From Paracoccaceae bacterium (GTDB taxonomy: Bacteria > Pseudomonadota > Alphaproteobacteria > Rhodobacterales > Rhodobacteraceae), in contig RFUP01000152.1 in the NCBI GenBank assembly GCA_009922885.1, positions 1 to 6,135 on the forward strand: DNA of 6,135 nucleotides, written 5' to 3'. Shown here one piece after another: positions 1 through 4,451 of this stretch. The notes beneath the pieces are model-generated. The model saw only the letters and a program-made list of their open reading frames with translations. It ran no database searches and had not been told where the DNA came from. Positions within the stretch are counted from its first letter, which is position 1, and the number at the start of each line of letters is the position of its first letter. A program made the position numbers and the translations under genes.

Positions 1-312
1 CACCTTCAGCTTCTTCGCCCACAGGGCAGACGCGTTCAGCTTGATGTTGTTCATCAGCGTTTCATAGGCCACCGGATCAGGCTCGAAGCCCACACACAGC
101 CCAGCGCGCTGCGCCGTGTACAACACCGTCGGCCCGATCCATGCCCCGCAATCGATAGCCAAGGTCTGCGCGTCGGTATGGGCGTCAATAACCCGGTAGG
201 TATCCACCTCCCACGCGCCACGGTTTACCTTGCTCCAGAAGCGGTCGTGCTGCCCGACCTTCTCGCTCTCAACGGCGAATCCCAGATCATTGATCGAAAT
301 ATTGATGCTCAT
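1..312 (-). CDS. FkbM-family SAM-dependent methyltransferase, N-terminal part (runs off the left edge)
   Basis: The ATG is the complement of 310-312, and the frame stays open to base 1, giving the first 104 residues. Seen: I-D-C-G-A-W-I-G at residues 53-60 matches the glycine-rich SAM-binding motif I of class I methyltransferases. G-F-E-P-D-P at 75-80 followed by Y-E-T-L-M-N-N-I at 83-90 matches the FkbM-type motif II region, where an acidic residue binds the ribose of SAM. Known of the family: FkbM enzymes usually methylate hydroxyl groups on sugars or secondary metabolites and often sit near polysaccharide genes. The substrate here is unknown, because the C-terminal part and the leftward neighbours are outside the window. 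The start is supported by GAGGA (complement of 321-325) 8 nt upstream. It is transcribed leftward, divergently from hemP, with no convincing promoter close to the start. The family call is fairly firm; the specific role is not. Confidence 0.8.
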   Translation of the reverse strand, partial: MSINISINDLGFAVESEKVGQHDRFWSKVNRGAWEVDTYRVIDAHTDAQTLAIDCGAWIGPTVLYTAQRAGLCVGFEPDPVAYETLMNNIKLNASALWAKKLKV

Positions 313-481
313 TACTGCTGTCCTCACTTGCTCTCTGGCCGCCTCTTCTGGGCTCGCCTTACAGGCGTTTTATCGCAATCCGACGCACTCGTCGCGGTCG
401 CATCCCAAGGGCGCGTTGATCCGATTCGGCCTGATGCATCTTTACGACAGTCGCGCATCTTCACGGTCGGCAGAGACGGCG

Positions 482-497
482 AAGCGTCATGACGCTT
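482..497. repeat. Perfect 16-bp palindrome
   Basis: AAGCGTCATGACGCTT reads identically on both strands with no spacer. Its right half (ACGCTT) is also the start of the first 11-bp tandem repeat that follows, so the two structures share bases. An unspaced 16-bp dyad in an intergenic region suits a dimeric regulator site better than an RNA hairpin, which would have no loop. It lies about 170 bp upstream of the methyltransferase start and about 75 bp upstream of the putative rightward promoter. That it is an operator is inference only. Confidence 0.5.
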
Positions 498-535
498 GCC
501 ATACGCTTGCCATACGCAATCCATACGCTTCGGAA
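492..535. repeat. Short 11-bp tandem repeats
   Basis: ACGCTTGCCAT occurs twice back to back (492-502 and 503-513). A third unit, ACGCAATCCAT (514-524), differs at three positions, and a fourth, ACGCTTCGGAA (525-535), keeps only its first six bases. The 11-bp period is close to one DNA helical turn, so the units would present the same face of the helix. This could be an array of protein sites or simply a slippage product. No coding frame explains it. Confidence 0.6.
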
Positions 536-573
536 ACGGCTCATCGCCGCCAAATTTCCTGCAAAATCGCCAA

Positions 574-602
574 TTGACAATTCTTACTATTTTTATCAGA
601 AT
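574..602 (+). promoter_or_regulatory. Putative sigma-70-type promoter reading toward hemP
   Basis: A perfect -35 hexamer TTGACA (574-579) is followed, after 17 bases, by CAGAAT (597-602). That matches TATAAT at 4 of 6 positions, including the conserved second A and last T. Bases 571-604 are about 20% GC, in strong contrast to the GC-rich surroundings. The inverted repeat AATTCT (579-584) / AGAATT (598-603) spans the spacer and could be an operator. If used, transcription would begin near 609, about 215 nt upstream of hemP, and would include the small frame at 662-829. I see no clean Fur, RirA or Irr consensus, so iron control is only suggested by the downstream gene. Confidence 0.4.
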
Positions 603-883
603 TAAGCCGTCCAGCCACCTTCGGGAAGCCCGACTACCCCGCCCTTGAACAGGATAGTCCCATGAAACGCGCCCGATTTTTCCCGAATTCCCCAAGCCTT
701 CCACGCCCGATGGCACCAAAGCTGCGCCGCGATGAAATCACCCTCATGCTCTGCGACGCCCTCCTCCCCGACTGGAGCGGTCTTGAGAACCTGCTCGATC
801 GTCTCGAACATCGGGAGAACCGCCAATGACCCGCCATACCACTGATTTTCATAGAGAATCCGCGTCGTATGGGCCACCCGCAT
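602..883 (-). CDS. Uncertain small hypothetical protein, antisense to the hemP upstream region
   Basis: The frame is open from an ATG (complement of 881-883; a TTG lies one codon earlier) to TAA at 602-604, giving 93 residues. A second ATG at 809-811 would give 69 residues and avoid overlapping hemP. I do not recognise it. The translation is balanced, with helix-like stretches (F-E-T-I-E-Q-V-L and A-A-Q-L-W-C-H-R-A-W-K-A-W) and a glycine-rich C terminus ending G-G-W-T-A. In favour: over the stretch shared with the opposing frame, first codon positions are purine-rich on this strand (about 62%, against about 44% on the other), as in real genes. Against: neither start has a good ribosome binding site, its N-terminal third lies antisense to hemP, and no promoter is visible. 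At most one of this frame and the 662-829 frame is likely to be real. Confidence 0.3.
   Translation of the reverse strand: MRVAHTTRILYENQWYGGSLAVLPMFETIEQVLKTAPVGEEGVAEHEGDFIAAQLWCHRAWKAWGIREKSGAFHGTILFKGGVVGLPEGGWTA
662..829 (+). CDS. Uncertain 55-residue ORF overlapping the hemP start
   Basis: The ATG at 662 has AGGA (651-654) 7 nt upstream. The frame ends with a TGA (827-829) that overlaps the hemP ATG as ATGA, the classic layout for translational coupling. The putative promoter at 574-602 lies just upstream. The first twenty residues are basic and proline-rich (R-A-R-F-F-P near the N terminus). The rest is a likely helix rich in Leu, Asp, Glu and Arg, ending L-L-D-R-L-E-H-R. I see no signal peptide or membrane segment and recognise no family. 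Codon-position purine bias favours the opposite strand, so this may be only a short leader or a chance frame. If it is real, its position suggests a role in coupling hemP translation or a hemin-related function, but this is inference. Confidence 0.35.
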   Translation: MKRARFFPNSPSLPRPMAPKLRRDEITLMLCDALLPDWSGLENLLDRLEHRENRQ

Positions 884-1005
884 CAACGCCCGTTCATGTC
901 GCAGAAACCCTCACGGCAGGCGGTTCAACCGCATTCATCCTGCTCAACGGGCAGCAATACACCTTGCGGATCACCCGTCAGGGCAAGCTCATTCTCACCA
1001 AATAG
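826..1005 (+). CDS. hemP: HemP/HmuP-type hemin uptake protein
   Basis: This 59-residue protein has the hallmark HemP C terminus: residues 45-59 read Y-T-L-R-I-T-R-Q-G-K-L-I-L-T-K, preceded by I-L-L-N-G-Q-Q. The family signature is a hydrophobic strand, then Y-x-L-R-I/L-T and finally K-L-I-L-T-K at the extreme C terminus. The first thirty residues are Ser/Thr/Pro-rich and look disordered. GGAGA (814-818) lies 7 nt before the ATG, and the start overlaps the stop of a small upstream frame. Known of the family: these small cytoplasmic proteins are tied to hemin uptake, and in rhizobia HmuP acts with Irr to activate the hemin receptor gene. Here no TonB receptor, HmuTUV or HmuS gene is visible, so it is separated from its usual partners. 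The codon-position pattern is that of a normal gene. The family call is firm; whether it regulates or assists uptake is not decided by sequence. Confidence 0.88.
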   Translation: MTRHTTDFHRESASYGPPASTPVHVAETLTAGGSTAFILLNGQQYTLRITRQGKLILTK

Positions 1006-1012
1006 CACCATC

Positions 1013-1070
1013 CCCCTTTCCCCCGCGCCTCACTCCGCTAATCTCCGCGGAGCGAACGGTGGGAAAGGGG
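1013..1070 (+). promoter_or_regulatory. Nested hairpin in the leader, occluding the dehydrogenase ribosome binding site
   Basis: CCCCTTTCCC (1013-1022) is perfectly complementary to GGGAAAGGGG (1061-1070). Inside it CTCCGC (1033-1038) pairs with GCGGAG (1047-1052) across an 8-nt loop. The outer 3' arm contains most of the Shine-Dalgarno GGGGAG (1067-1072) of the gene starting at 1080, so the folded RNA would hide it. The stem begins 8 nt after the hemP stop and is followed by AGAATTTTC, so it might instead act as a weak terminator or attenuator after hemP. Both readings are inference from base pairing; no energy was computed. Confidence 0.5.
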
Positions 1071-1079
1071 AGAATTTTC

Positions 1080-1895
1080 ATGCGTATTGCGATTCTGGAC
1101 GATTGGTCCGAAAGCGCGCTCAGTATGGCTGACTGGACCAGCCTCGGCGACGAAATCCGTGTGTTTTCAGAGCCTTTTGCCAATCAGGCCGAAGTCATCG
1201 AAGCGCTCCAGCCCTTCGAAATCCTCTGCCTGATGCGCGAGCGCACGCCGTTCCCGGCCGAAGTCATCAACGCTCTGCCGAACCTGAAACTGATCGTCAC
1301 CACCGGCAATCGCAACCTCGCCATCGACACCCCCGCCGCCCGCGCGCGCGGCGTTGAAGTCTGCGGCACCCGTGGCCGTAAAACCACCACGTCCGAACTC
1401 ACACTCGCGATGCTCCTCAGCCTGTCACGCCGCATCATCCCAGAAGCCAACCGCCTGAATTCCGGCGGTTTTCAAGGCGTTCCGGGGCGCGATCTTGCCG
1501 GCCTCCGCCTAGGCGTCATCGGCCTTGGCTCCATCGGCGGGCAGATCGCCGCGATGGGCAAACTTCTCGGCATGGACGTCGCCGCATGGTCGCCGAACCT
1601 CACCGACGAACGCTGCGCCGAGCACAATACCTCTCGCGCTGGCCTGATTGATCGCGAAGGCCTCTTCAACTGGCTCCACCGCGACCCCACCGCCATGGCG
1701 GGCATCGACGTGTTCGAGTCCGAACCTCTCCCCGCCAATGACCCATGGCGCGCGGCCCGGTCCGAATTCGGAGACCGCCTCCTCCTCACCCCGCACCTCG
1801 GCTACGTCACAGACGCCACATGGCGGCTCTTCTACCAAGATACCGTAGAAGCCATCGCCGCCTTCAAGTCCGGCACCCCCATTCGCCTTCTCTGA
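1080..1895 (+). CDS. D-2-hydroxyacid dehydrogenase family protein with an internal in-frame deletion
   Basis: The product has 271 residues from the ATG at 1080, chosen because M-R-I-A-I-L-D-D-W is the family's usual N terminus and GGGGAG lies 7 nt upstream. Family role: NAD(P)-dependent interconversion of 2-keto acids and D-2-hydroxy acids in the cytoplasm. Seen: an N-terminal substrate-domain part with R-E-R-T-P at 53-57, R-K-T-T-T at 100-104 entering the NAD domain, and the Rossmann motif G-L-G-S-I-G at 148-153. The catalytic triad residues are retained: R186 in N-T-S-R, E215 in E-S-E-P, and H239 in T-P-H-L-G. Odd: residues 178-186 jump from E-R-C-A-E-H straight to N-T-S-R. Relatives (about 315 residues) carry some 45 residues there, containing the D-V-V-S-L-H and M-K-P parts of the NAD fold. 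The frame is otherwise intact. It may be inactive, altered, or a decaying gene. It is followed after 11 nt by the aldolase-family gene, apparently co-transcribed. Confidence 0.85.
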   Translation: MRIAILDDWSESALSMADWTSLGDEIRVFSEPFANQAEVIEALQPFEILCLMRERTPFPAEVINALPNLKLIVTTGNRNLAIDTPAARARGVEVCGTRGRKTTTSELTLAMLLSLSRRIIPEANRLNSGGFQGVPGRDLAGLRLGVIGLGSIGGQIAAMGKLLGMDVAAWSPNLTDERCAEHNTSRAGLIDREGLFNWLHRDPTAMAGIDVFESEPLPANDPWRAARSEFGDRLLLTPHLGYVTDATWRLFYQDTVEAIAAFKSGTPIRLL

Positions 1896-1906
1896 GGAAC
1901 CTGAAA

Positions 1907-2812
1907 ATGCTGCCTTTTTCCGGCGTTATTTGCCCACTGCTCACCCCGTTCGAAGCGGATGGCTCCATTGCCAAAGACCTCTGGATCGCTCACGCGAAAT
2001 GGGTTCTCGGCCAAGGTGCCACGCATCTTTCCCCTTTCGGCACCACGGGCGAAGCACTCTCGCTCTCGGTCTCGGAACGCATCGCCGCCGTTGACCTGCT
2101 GATCGAAGCGGGCATTCCCGCCGATAAACTGATGCCGGGCACAGGTCTCACCGCCCTGCCGGACACTCTCGCCCTCACCGCGCATGCTGTGAACTCGGGC
2201 TGCGCCGCCGCTATGGTGCTGCCCTCGTTCTTCTATGGCGCGGTCGGCGAAACGGGCCAAGCGCGCTACTTCTCCGAACTGATCGAGAAGGTAGCCGACG
2301 ATCGCCTCCGCCTCATCCTCTACCACATCCCGCAAAACTCGGGCGTACCGGTGCCTCCGTCCCTCGTCGCAACACTTTCTCAACGTTTCCCGAAGACAGT
2401 CTGCGCCTACAAAGACAGCGCCGGAAACTGGGACAATACCGCCGCCGTCATCGCCGCCGCTCCGGGCATTTCGGTTTTCCCCGGATCGGAAAGTTTCCTG
2501 ACGCAGGGGCTTTCGGCAGGCGGTGCTGGCTGCATCTCGGCCACGGTGAACCTCAACGCGGCAAATATCCGCGCCGTATTTGACGGAGCCTCGGCAGGCC
2601 AGAACGTGGCAGCGGCAGACGAAGAAATGAAGCGCGTTCGCCTCGCGGTGCAAAAGGCGGGACTGATCGGCGGTATGAAGGCTCTCTTGGCCTTCCGTTC
2701 GGGCGATAAACGTTGGCTTAACCTTCGTGCCCCACACCTGAACGCCACCATAGAACAGGGCGCCGCCCTCGCCGAAGCGCTCGGGCCTCACGCCATCGCG
2801 CATATCGGTTAA
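1907..2812 (+). CDS. Dihydrodipicolinate synthase/N-acetylneuraminate lyase family protein (class I aldolase)
   Basis: The product has 301 residues, close to the usual family length (about 290-310). The ATG at 1907 has GAGGA (1894-1898) 8 nt upstream, overlapping the stop codon of the preceding gene, and the protein starts at F-S-G-V-I-C-P as expected. It is a TIM-barrel enzyme using Schiff-base chemistry. Seen: the pyruvate-carboxylate loop G-T-T-G-E at 45-49, the Tyr of Y-H-I-P at 139-142, the Schiff-base lysine K169 in Y-K-D-S, and the C-terminal G-S-E and G-A-G-C-I-S segments (193-195 and 206-211). In DapA the Y-N-V-P-S-R motif ends with an Arg that binds aspartate semialdehyde; here the equivalent position is N144. 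A true lysine-pathway dapA is therefore unlikely, and a catabolic lyase or dehydratase of a 2-keto acid is more plausible. Pairing with a hydroxyacid dehydrogenase supports a keto-acid pathway. The substrate is unknown. Confidence 0.88.
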   Translation: MLPFSGVICPLLTPFEADGSIAKDLWIAHAKWVLGQGATHLSPFGTTGEALSLSVSERIAAVDLLIEAGIPADKLMPGTGLTALPDTLALTAHAVNSGCAAAMVLPSFFYGAVGETGQARYFSELIEKVADDRLRLILYHIPQNSGVPVPPSLVATLSQRFPKTVCAYKDSAGNWDNTAAVIAAAPGISVFPGSESFLTQGLSAGGAGCISATVNLNAANIRAVFDGASAGQNVAAADEEMKRVRLAVQKAGLIGGMKALLAFRSGDKRWLNLRAPHLNATIEQGAALAEALGPHAIAHIG

Positions 2813-2819
2813 ACGGAAT

Positions 2820-2839
2820 GGGCGGGGATTACCCCGCCC
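2820..2839. terminator. GC-rich hairpin between convergent genes (possible bidirectional terminator)
   Basis: GGGCGGGG (2820-2827) and CCCCGCCC (2832-2839) form a perfect 8-bp stem with an ATTA tetraloop, in the 31-nt gap between the ends of the aldolase-family gene and matB. There is no T-run on the plus side, and only a T-containing stretch (ATTCCGTTT) on the minus side. It may therefore terminate weakly or simply protect both mRNA ends. Its position between two convergent stop codons supports a terminator role. Confidence 0.6.
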
Positions 2840-2843
2840 GCCA

Positions 2844-4355
2844 TCAGGCGAACATCGCCTTGTAGGTCTCGCGCAGGATGTTCTTCTGCACCTTGCCCAT
2901 GGTGTTGCGCGGCAACTCCGGCACCACCACCAGCGCCTTCGGCTGTTTGAACCGCGCGAGGCTGTCGTTCAGCCCTTTCAGGATCGCATCGGCATCCAGC
3001 ACGGCCCCTGCCTTCGCCACCAGAATGCCCACAGGGCTTTCCCCGAAATCGGGATGCGGCACACCGATCACGGCACTTTCCAACACACCTTCCGCCTCAT
3101 CGAGCAGCAGCTCGATCTCTTTGGGGTAAATGTTATAACCTCCTGAAATAATGAGGTCTTTATTGCGGCCAACGATGGTTACATAGCCATCCTCATCAAT
3201 CCGGCCCAAGTCGCCCGTGATGAAGAACCCGTCCTCGCGCAACTCCTCGCGAGTCTTTTCCGGCATCTGCCAATAGCCCTTGAACACGTTCGGCCCGCGC
3301 ACTTCGATCACACCGATCTCGCCTTGCGGCAGAGCTTCTCCGGTCTGCGGATCGCACACCTTCAATTCCACACCCGGCAGCGGGAAACCCACCGTTCCGG
3401 CACGGCGCTCACCCTCATAGGGGTTCGAAGTGTTCATATTGGTCTCGGTCATGCCGTATCGCTCAAGAATGCGGTGCCCCGTGCGCTCTTCGAACTGCAC
3501 ATGGGTTTCCGCCAAGAGCGGTGCCGAACCGGAGATGAAAAGCCGCATCCCCTTGGTGAGTTCCTTGGTGAAACGCGCATCGTCCAGCAGGCGGGTGTAG
3601 AACGTGGGCACGCCCATCAGCGCAGTGGCTTTCGGGATATCGCGGATAAGCGCTTCGGCATCGAACCCGGCATAGAAGCGCATCGCGCAGCCCGCCACGA
3701 GGCACACATTGGTTGCCACAAAAAGCCCATGCGTGTGGAAGATCGGCAGTTGATGAAGCAGCACATCTTCCGCCGTGAAACGCCAGTGCTTTGCCAGAAC
3801 CTCCGCGTTATCGAGGAGGTTCATCTGCGTCAGCATCGCCCCTTTCGAACGCCCCGTGGTGCCTGAAGTGTATAGGAACGCCGCCAGATCATCGGCGCTC
3901 CGGCTCACCGTTGCGAAGGCCTCTGGAAGGGCCGCGCAGAACTCGGTGAAACTGCCCGATCCATCGCCGTTCAACGTCTCCAAACGCGCGCTGTTCGCCG
4001 CCGCCACAGGTGCGAGATCCGCTTGCTTCTTGGTGTCGCACAGCAGCAGCTTGGCACCCGAATTCTCAACGAAATAGGCAATCTCCGCGCCGGTATAAGC
4101 CGTGTTCAGCGGCAGGAAAATCACGCCCGTCTGGGCACAGGCCGCGAACACCGCCAAGGCCTCGGGGCTCTTGCCCACCTGCACCGCCAAACGATCACCC
4201 GCCACAAGGCCCATCGCTGTGATCCCGTTGGCAAACCGCGCCGCCATCCGCAGGAAGGCATCGTGCGTGATCACCCGCTCGTCCGGCAGGATCAGGAACG
4301 GCGTCTCGGCACCGGCATATTTGCCAAACAAGCGGTCATAGAGTGGGTTCGTCAT
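2844..4355 (-). CDS. matB: Malonyl-CoA synthetase (malonate--CoA ligase)
   Basis: The product has 503 residues and belongs to the ANL adenylating superfamily. It converts malonate (sometimes methylmalonate), CoA and ATP to malonyl-CoA, AMP and PPi in the cytoplasm. Seen: the P-loop Y-T-S-G-T-T-G-R-S-K-G at 162-172, the acyl-pocket segment H-T-H-G at 207-210, S-G-S-A-P-L at 275-280, Y-G-M-T-E at 300-304 followed by T-N-M-N-T-S, the G-D-L hinge region at 381-383, and the C-terminal P-R-N-T-M-G-K with catalytic Lys488. That lysine context is the one acetylated in the Rhodopseudomonas palustris enzyme. The overall pattern and length match characterised alphaproteobacterial MatB closely. The start at 4355 (M-T-N-P-L-Y) was chosen over an in-frame one at 4418. 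It has GAGG (complement of 4363-4366) 7 nt upstream, whereas the longer frame would translate through a terminator and add a basic tail absent from the family. It lies downstream of the acyl-CoA dehydrogenase pair but behind a terminator, so it may have its own promoter. Confidence 0.93.
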   Translation of the reverse strand: MTNPLYDRLFGKYAGAETPFLILPDERVITHDAFLRMAARFANGITAMGLVAGDRLAVQVGKSPEALAVFAACAQTGVIFLPLNTAYTGAEIAYFVENSGAKLLLCDTKKQADLAPVAAANSARLETLNGDGSGSFTEFCAALPEAFATVSRSADDLAAFLYTSGTTGRSKGAMLTQMNLLDNAEVLAKHWRFTAEDVLLHQLPIFHTHGLFVATNVCLVAGCAMRFYAGFDAEALIRDIPKATALMGVPTFYTRLLDDARFTKELTKGMRLFISGSAPLLAETHVQFEERTGHRILERYGMTETNMNTSNPYEGERRAGTVGFPLPGVELKVCDPQTGEALPQGEIGVIEVRGPNVFKGYWQMPEKTREELREDGFFITGDLGRIDEDGYVTIVGRNKDLIISGGYNIYPKEIELLLDEAEGVLESAVIGVPHPDFGESPVGILVAKAGAVLDADAILKGLNDSLARFKQPKALVVVPELPRNTMGKVQKNILRETYKAMFA

Positions 4356-4394
4356 CCTGAGGCCTCGCAAAAAAGACGCCCGCTTCCTAAAGCG

Positions 4395-4427
4395 AAAATC
4401 CCGGCGCGCCAAGAGCACGCCGGGATT
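4395..4427 (-). terminator. Intrinsic terminator of the acyl-CoA dehydrogenase genes
   Basis: Reading the minus strand, a perfect 10-bp stem AATCCCGGCG / CGCCGGGATT (complement of 4418-4427 and 4397-4406, 11-nt loop) runs into TTTTCGCTTT. The T-run overlaps the end of the stem. It starts about 25 nt after the acyl-CoA dehydrogenase stop and lies wholly in the 96-nt gap before matB. A second small hairpin (CGCTT/AAGCG, 4381-4394) and a T6 run (complement of 4369-4374) follow, so matB transcription from upstream is probably at least partly blocked. Confidence 0.75.
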
Positions 4428-4451
4428 GTCTGACCTCGCAAATTGCCGATC

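Larger units (their letters stand above)
313..573. other. Intergenic region without a supported gene
   Basis: This stretch lies upstream of the leftward methyltransferase gene. The frames open across it give low-complexity, arginine- and serine-rich translations with no recognisable motif, so I call no gene. It holds a small hairpin-capable repeat (CGACG at 381-385 and CGTCG at 390-394, 4-nt loop) and the palindrome plus tandem repeats at 482-535, listed separately. The leader of the methyltransferase mRNA presumably starts somewhere inside it, but I found no good minus-strand -35/-10 pair. Confidence 0.5.

Noticed and set aside
492..535. CRISPR-like array
   Set aside because: The units are 11 bp and directly abutting, with no spacers and no cas genes nearby.
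178..577. Plus-strand frames over the left-edge gene
   Set aside because: They are antisense or out of frame to the methyltransferase, whose SAM-binding motifs and ribosome binding site are clear.
324..719. Minus-strand frame of 131 codons across the intergenic region
   Set aside because: Arg/Ser-rich composition, no recognisable motif, no sensible ribosome binding site, and it runs through the promoter patch and tandem repeats.
1059..1079. GTG start at 1059 extending the dehydrogenase by seven residues
   Set aside because: The ATG at 1080 gives the family's N terminus and has a well-placed Shine-Dalgarno. The GTG lies inside the hairpin and has no ribosome binding site.
1745..1906. Upstream extension of the aldolase-family gene overlapping the dehydrogenase
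   Set aside because: The extra residues are Arg/Pro/His-rich out-of-frame reading of the dehydrogenase. The ATG at 1907 has GAGGA and starts at the family's usual position.
1832..2803. Long minus-strand open frame opposite the aldolase-family gene (323 codons)
   Set aside because: Its translation is Arg/Gly/His-rich with no motif and lies exactly antisense to a clear enzyme gene; it is a GC-rich shadow frame.
3324..3866. Plus-strand frame of 180 codons inside matB
   Set aside because: Antisense to conserved MatB motifs; His/Arg-rich with no family features.
4356..4418. Longer matB start at 4418 adding 21 residues
   Set aside because: The extension would be translated from the dehydrogenase terminator stem and adds a basic segment absent from MatB. 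The ATG at 4355 has a good ribosome binding site and gives the family's 503-residue length.
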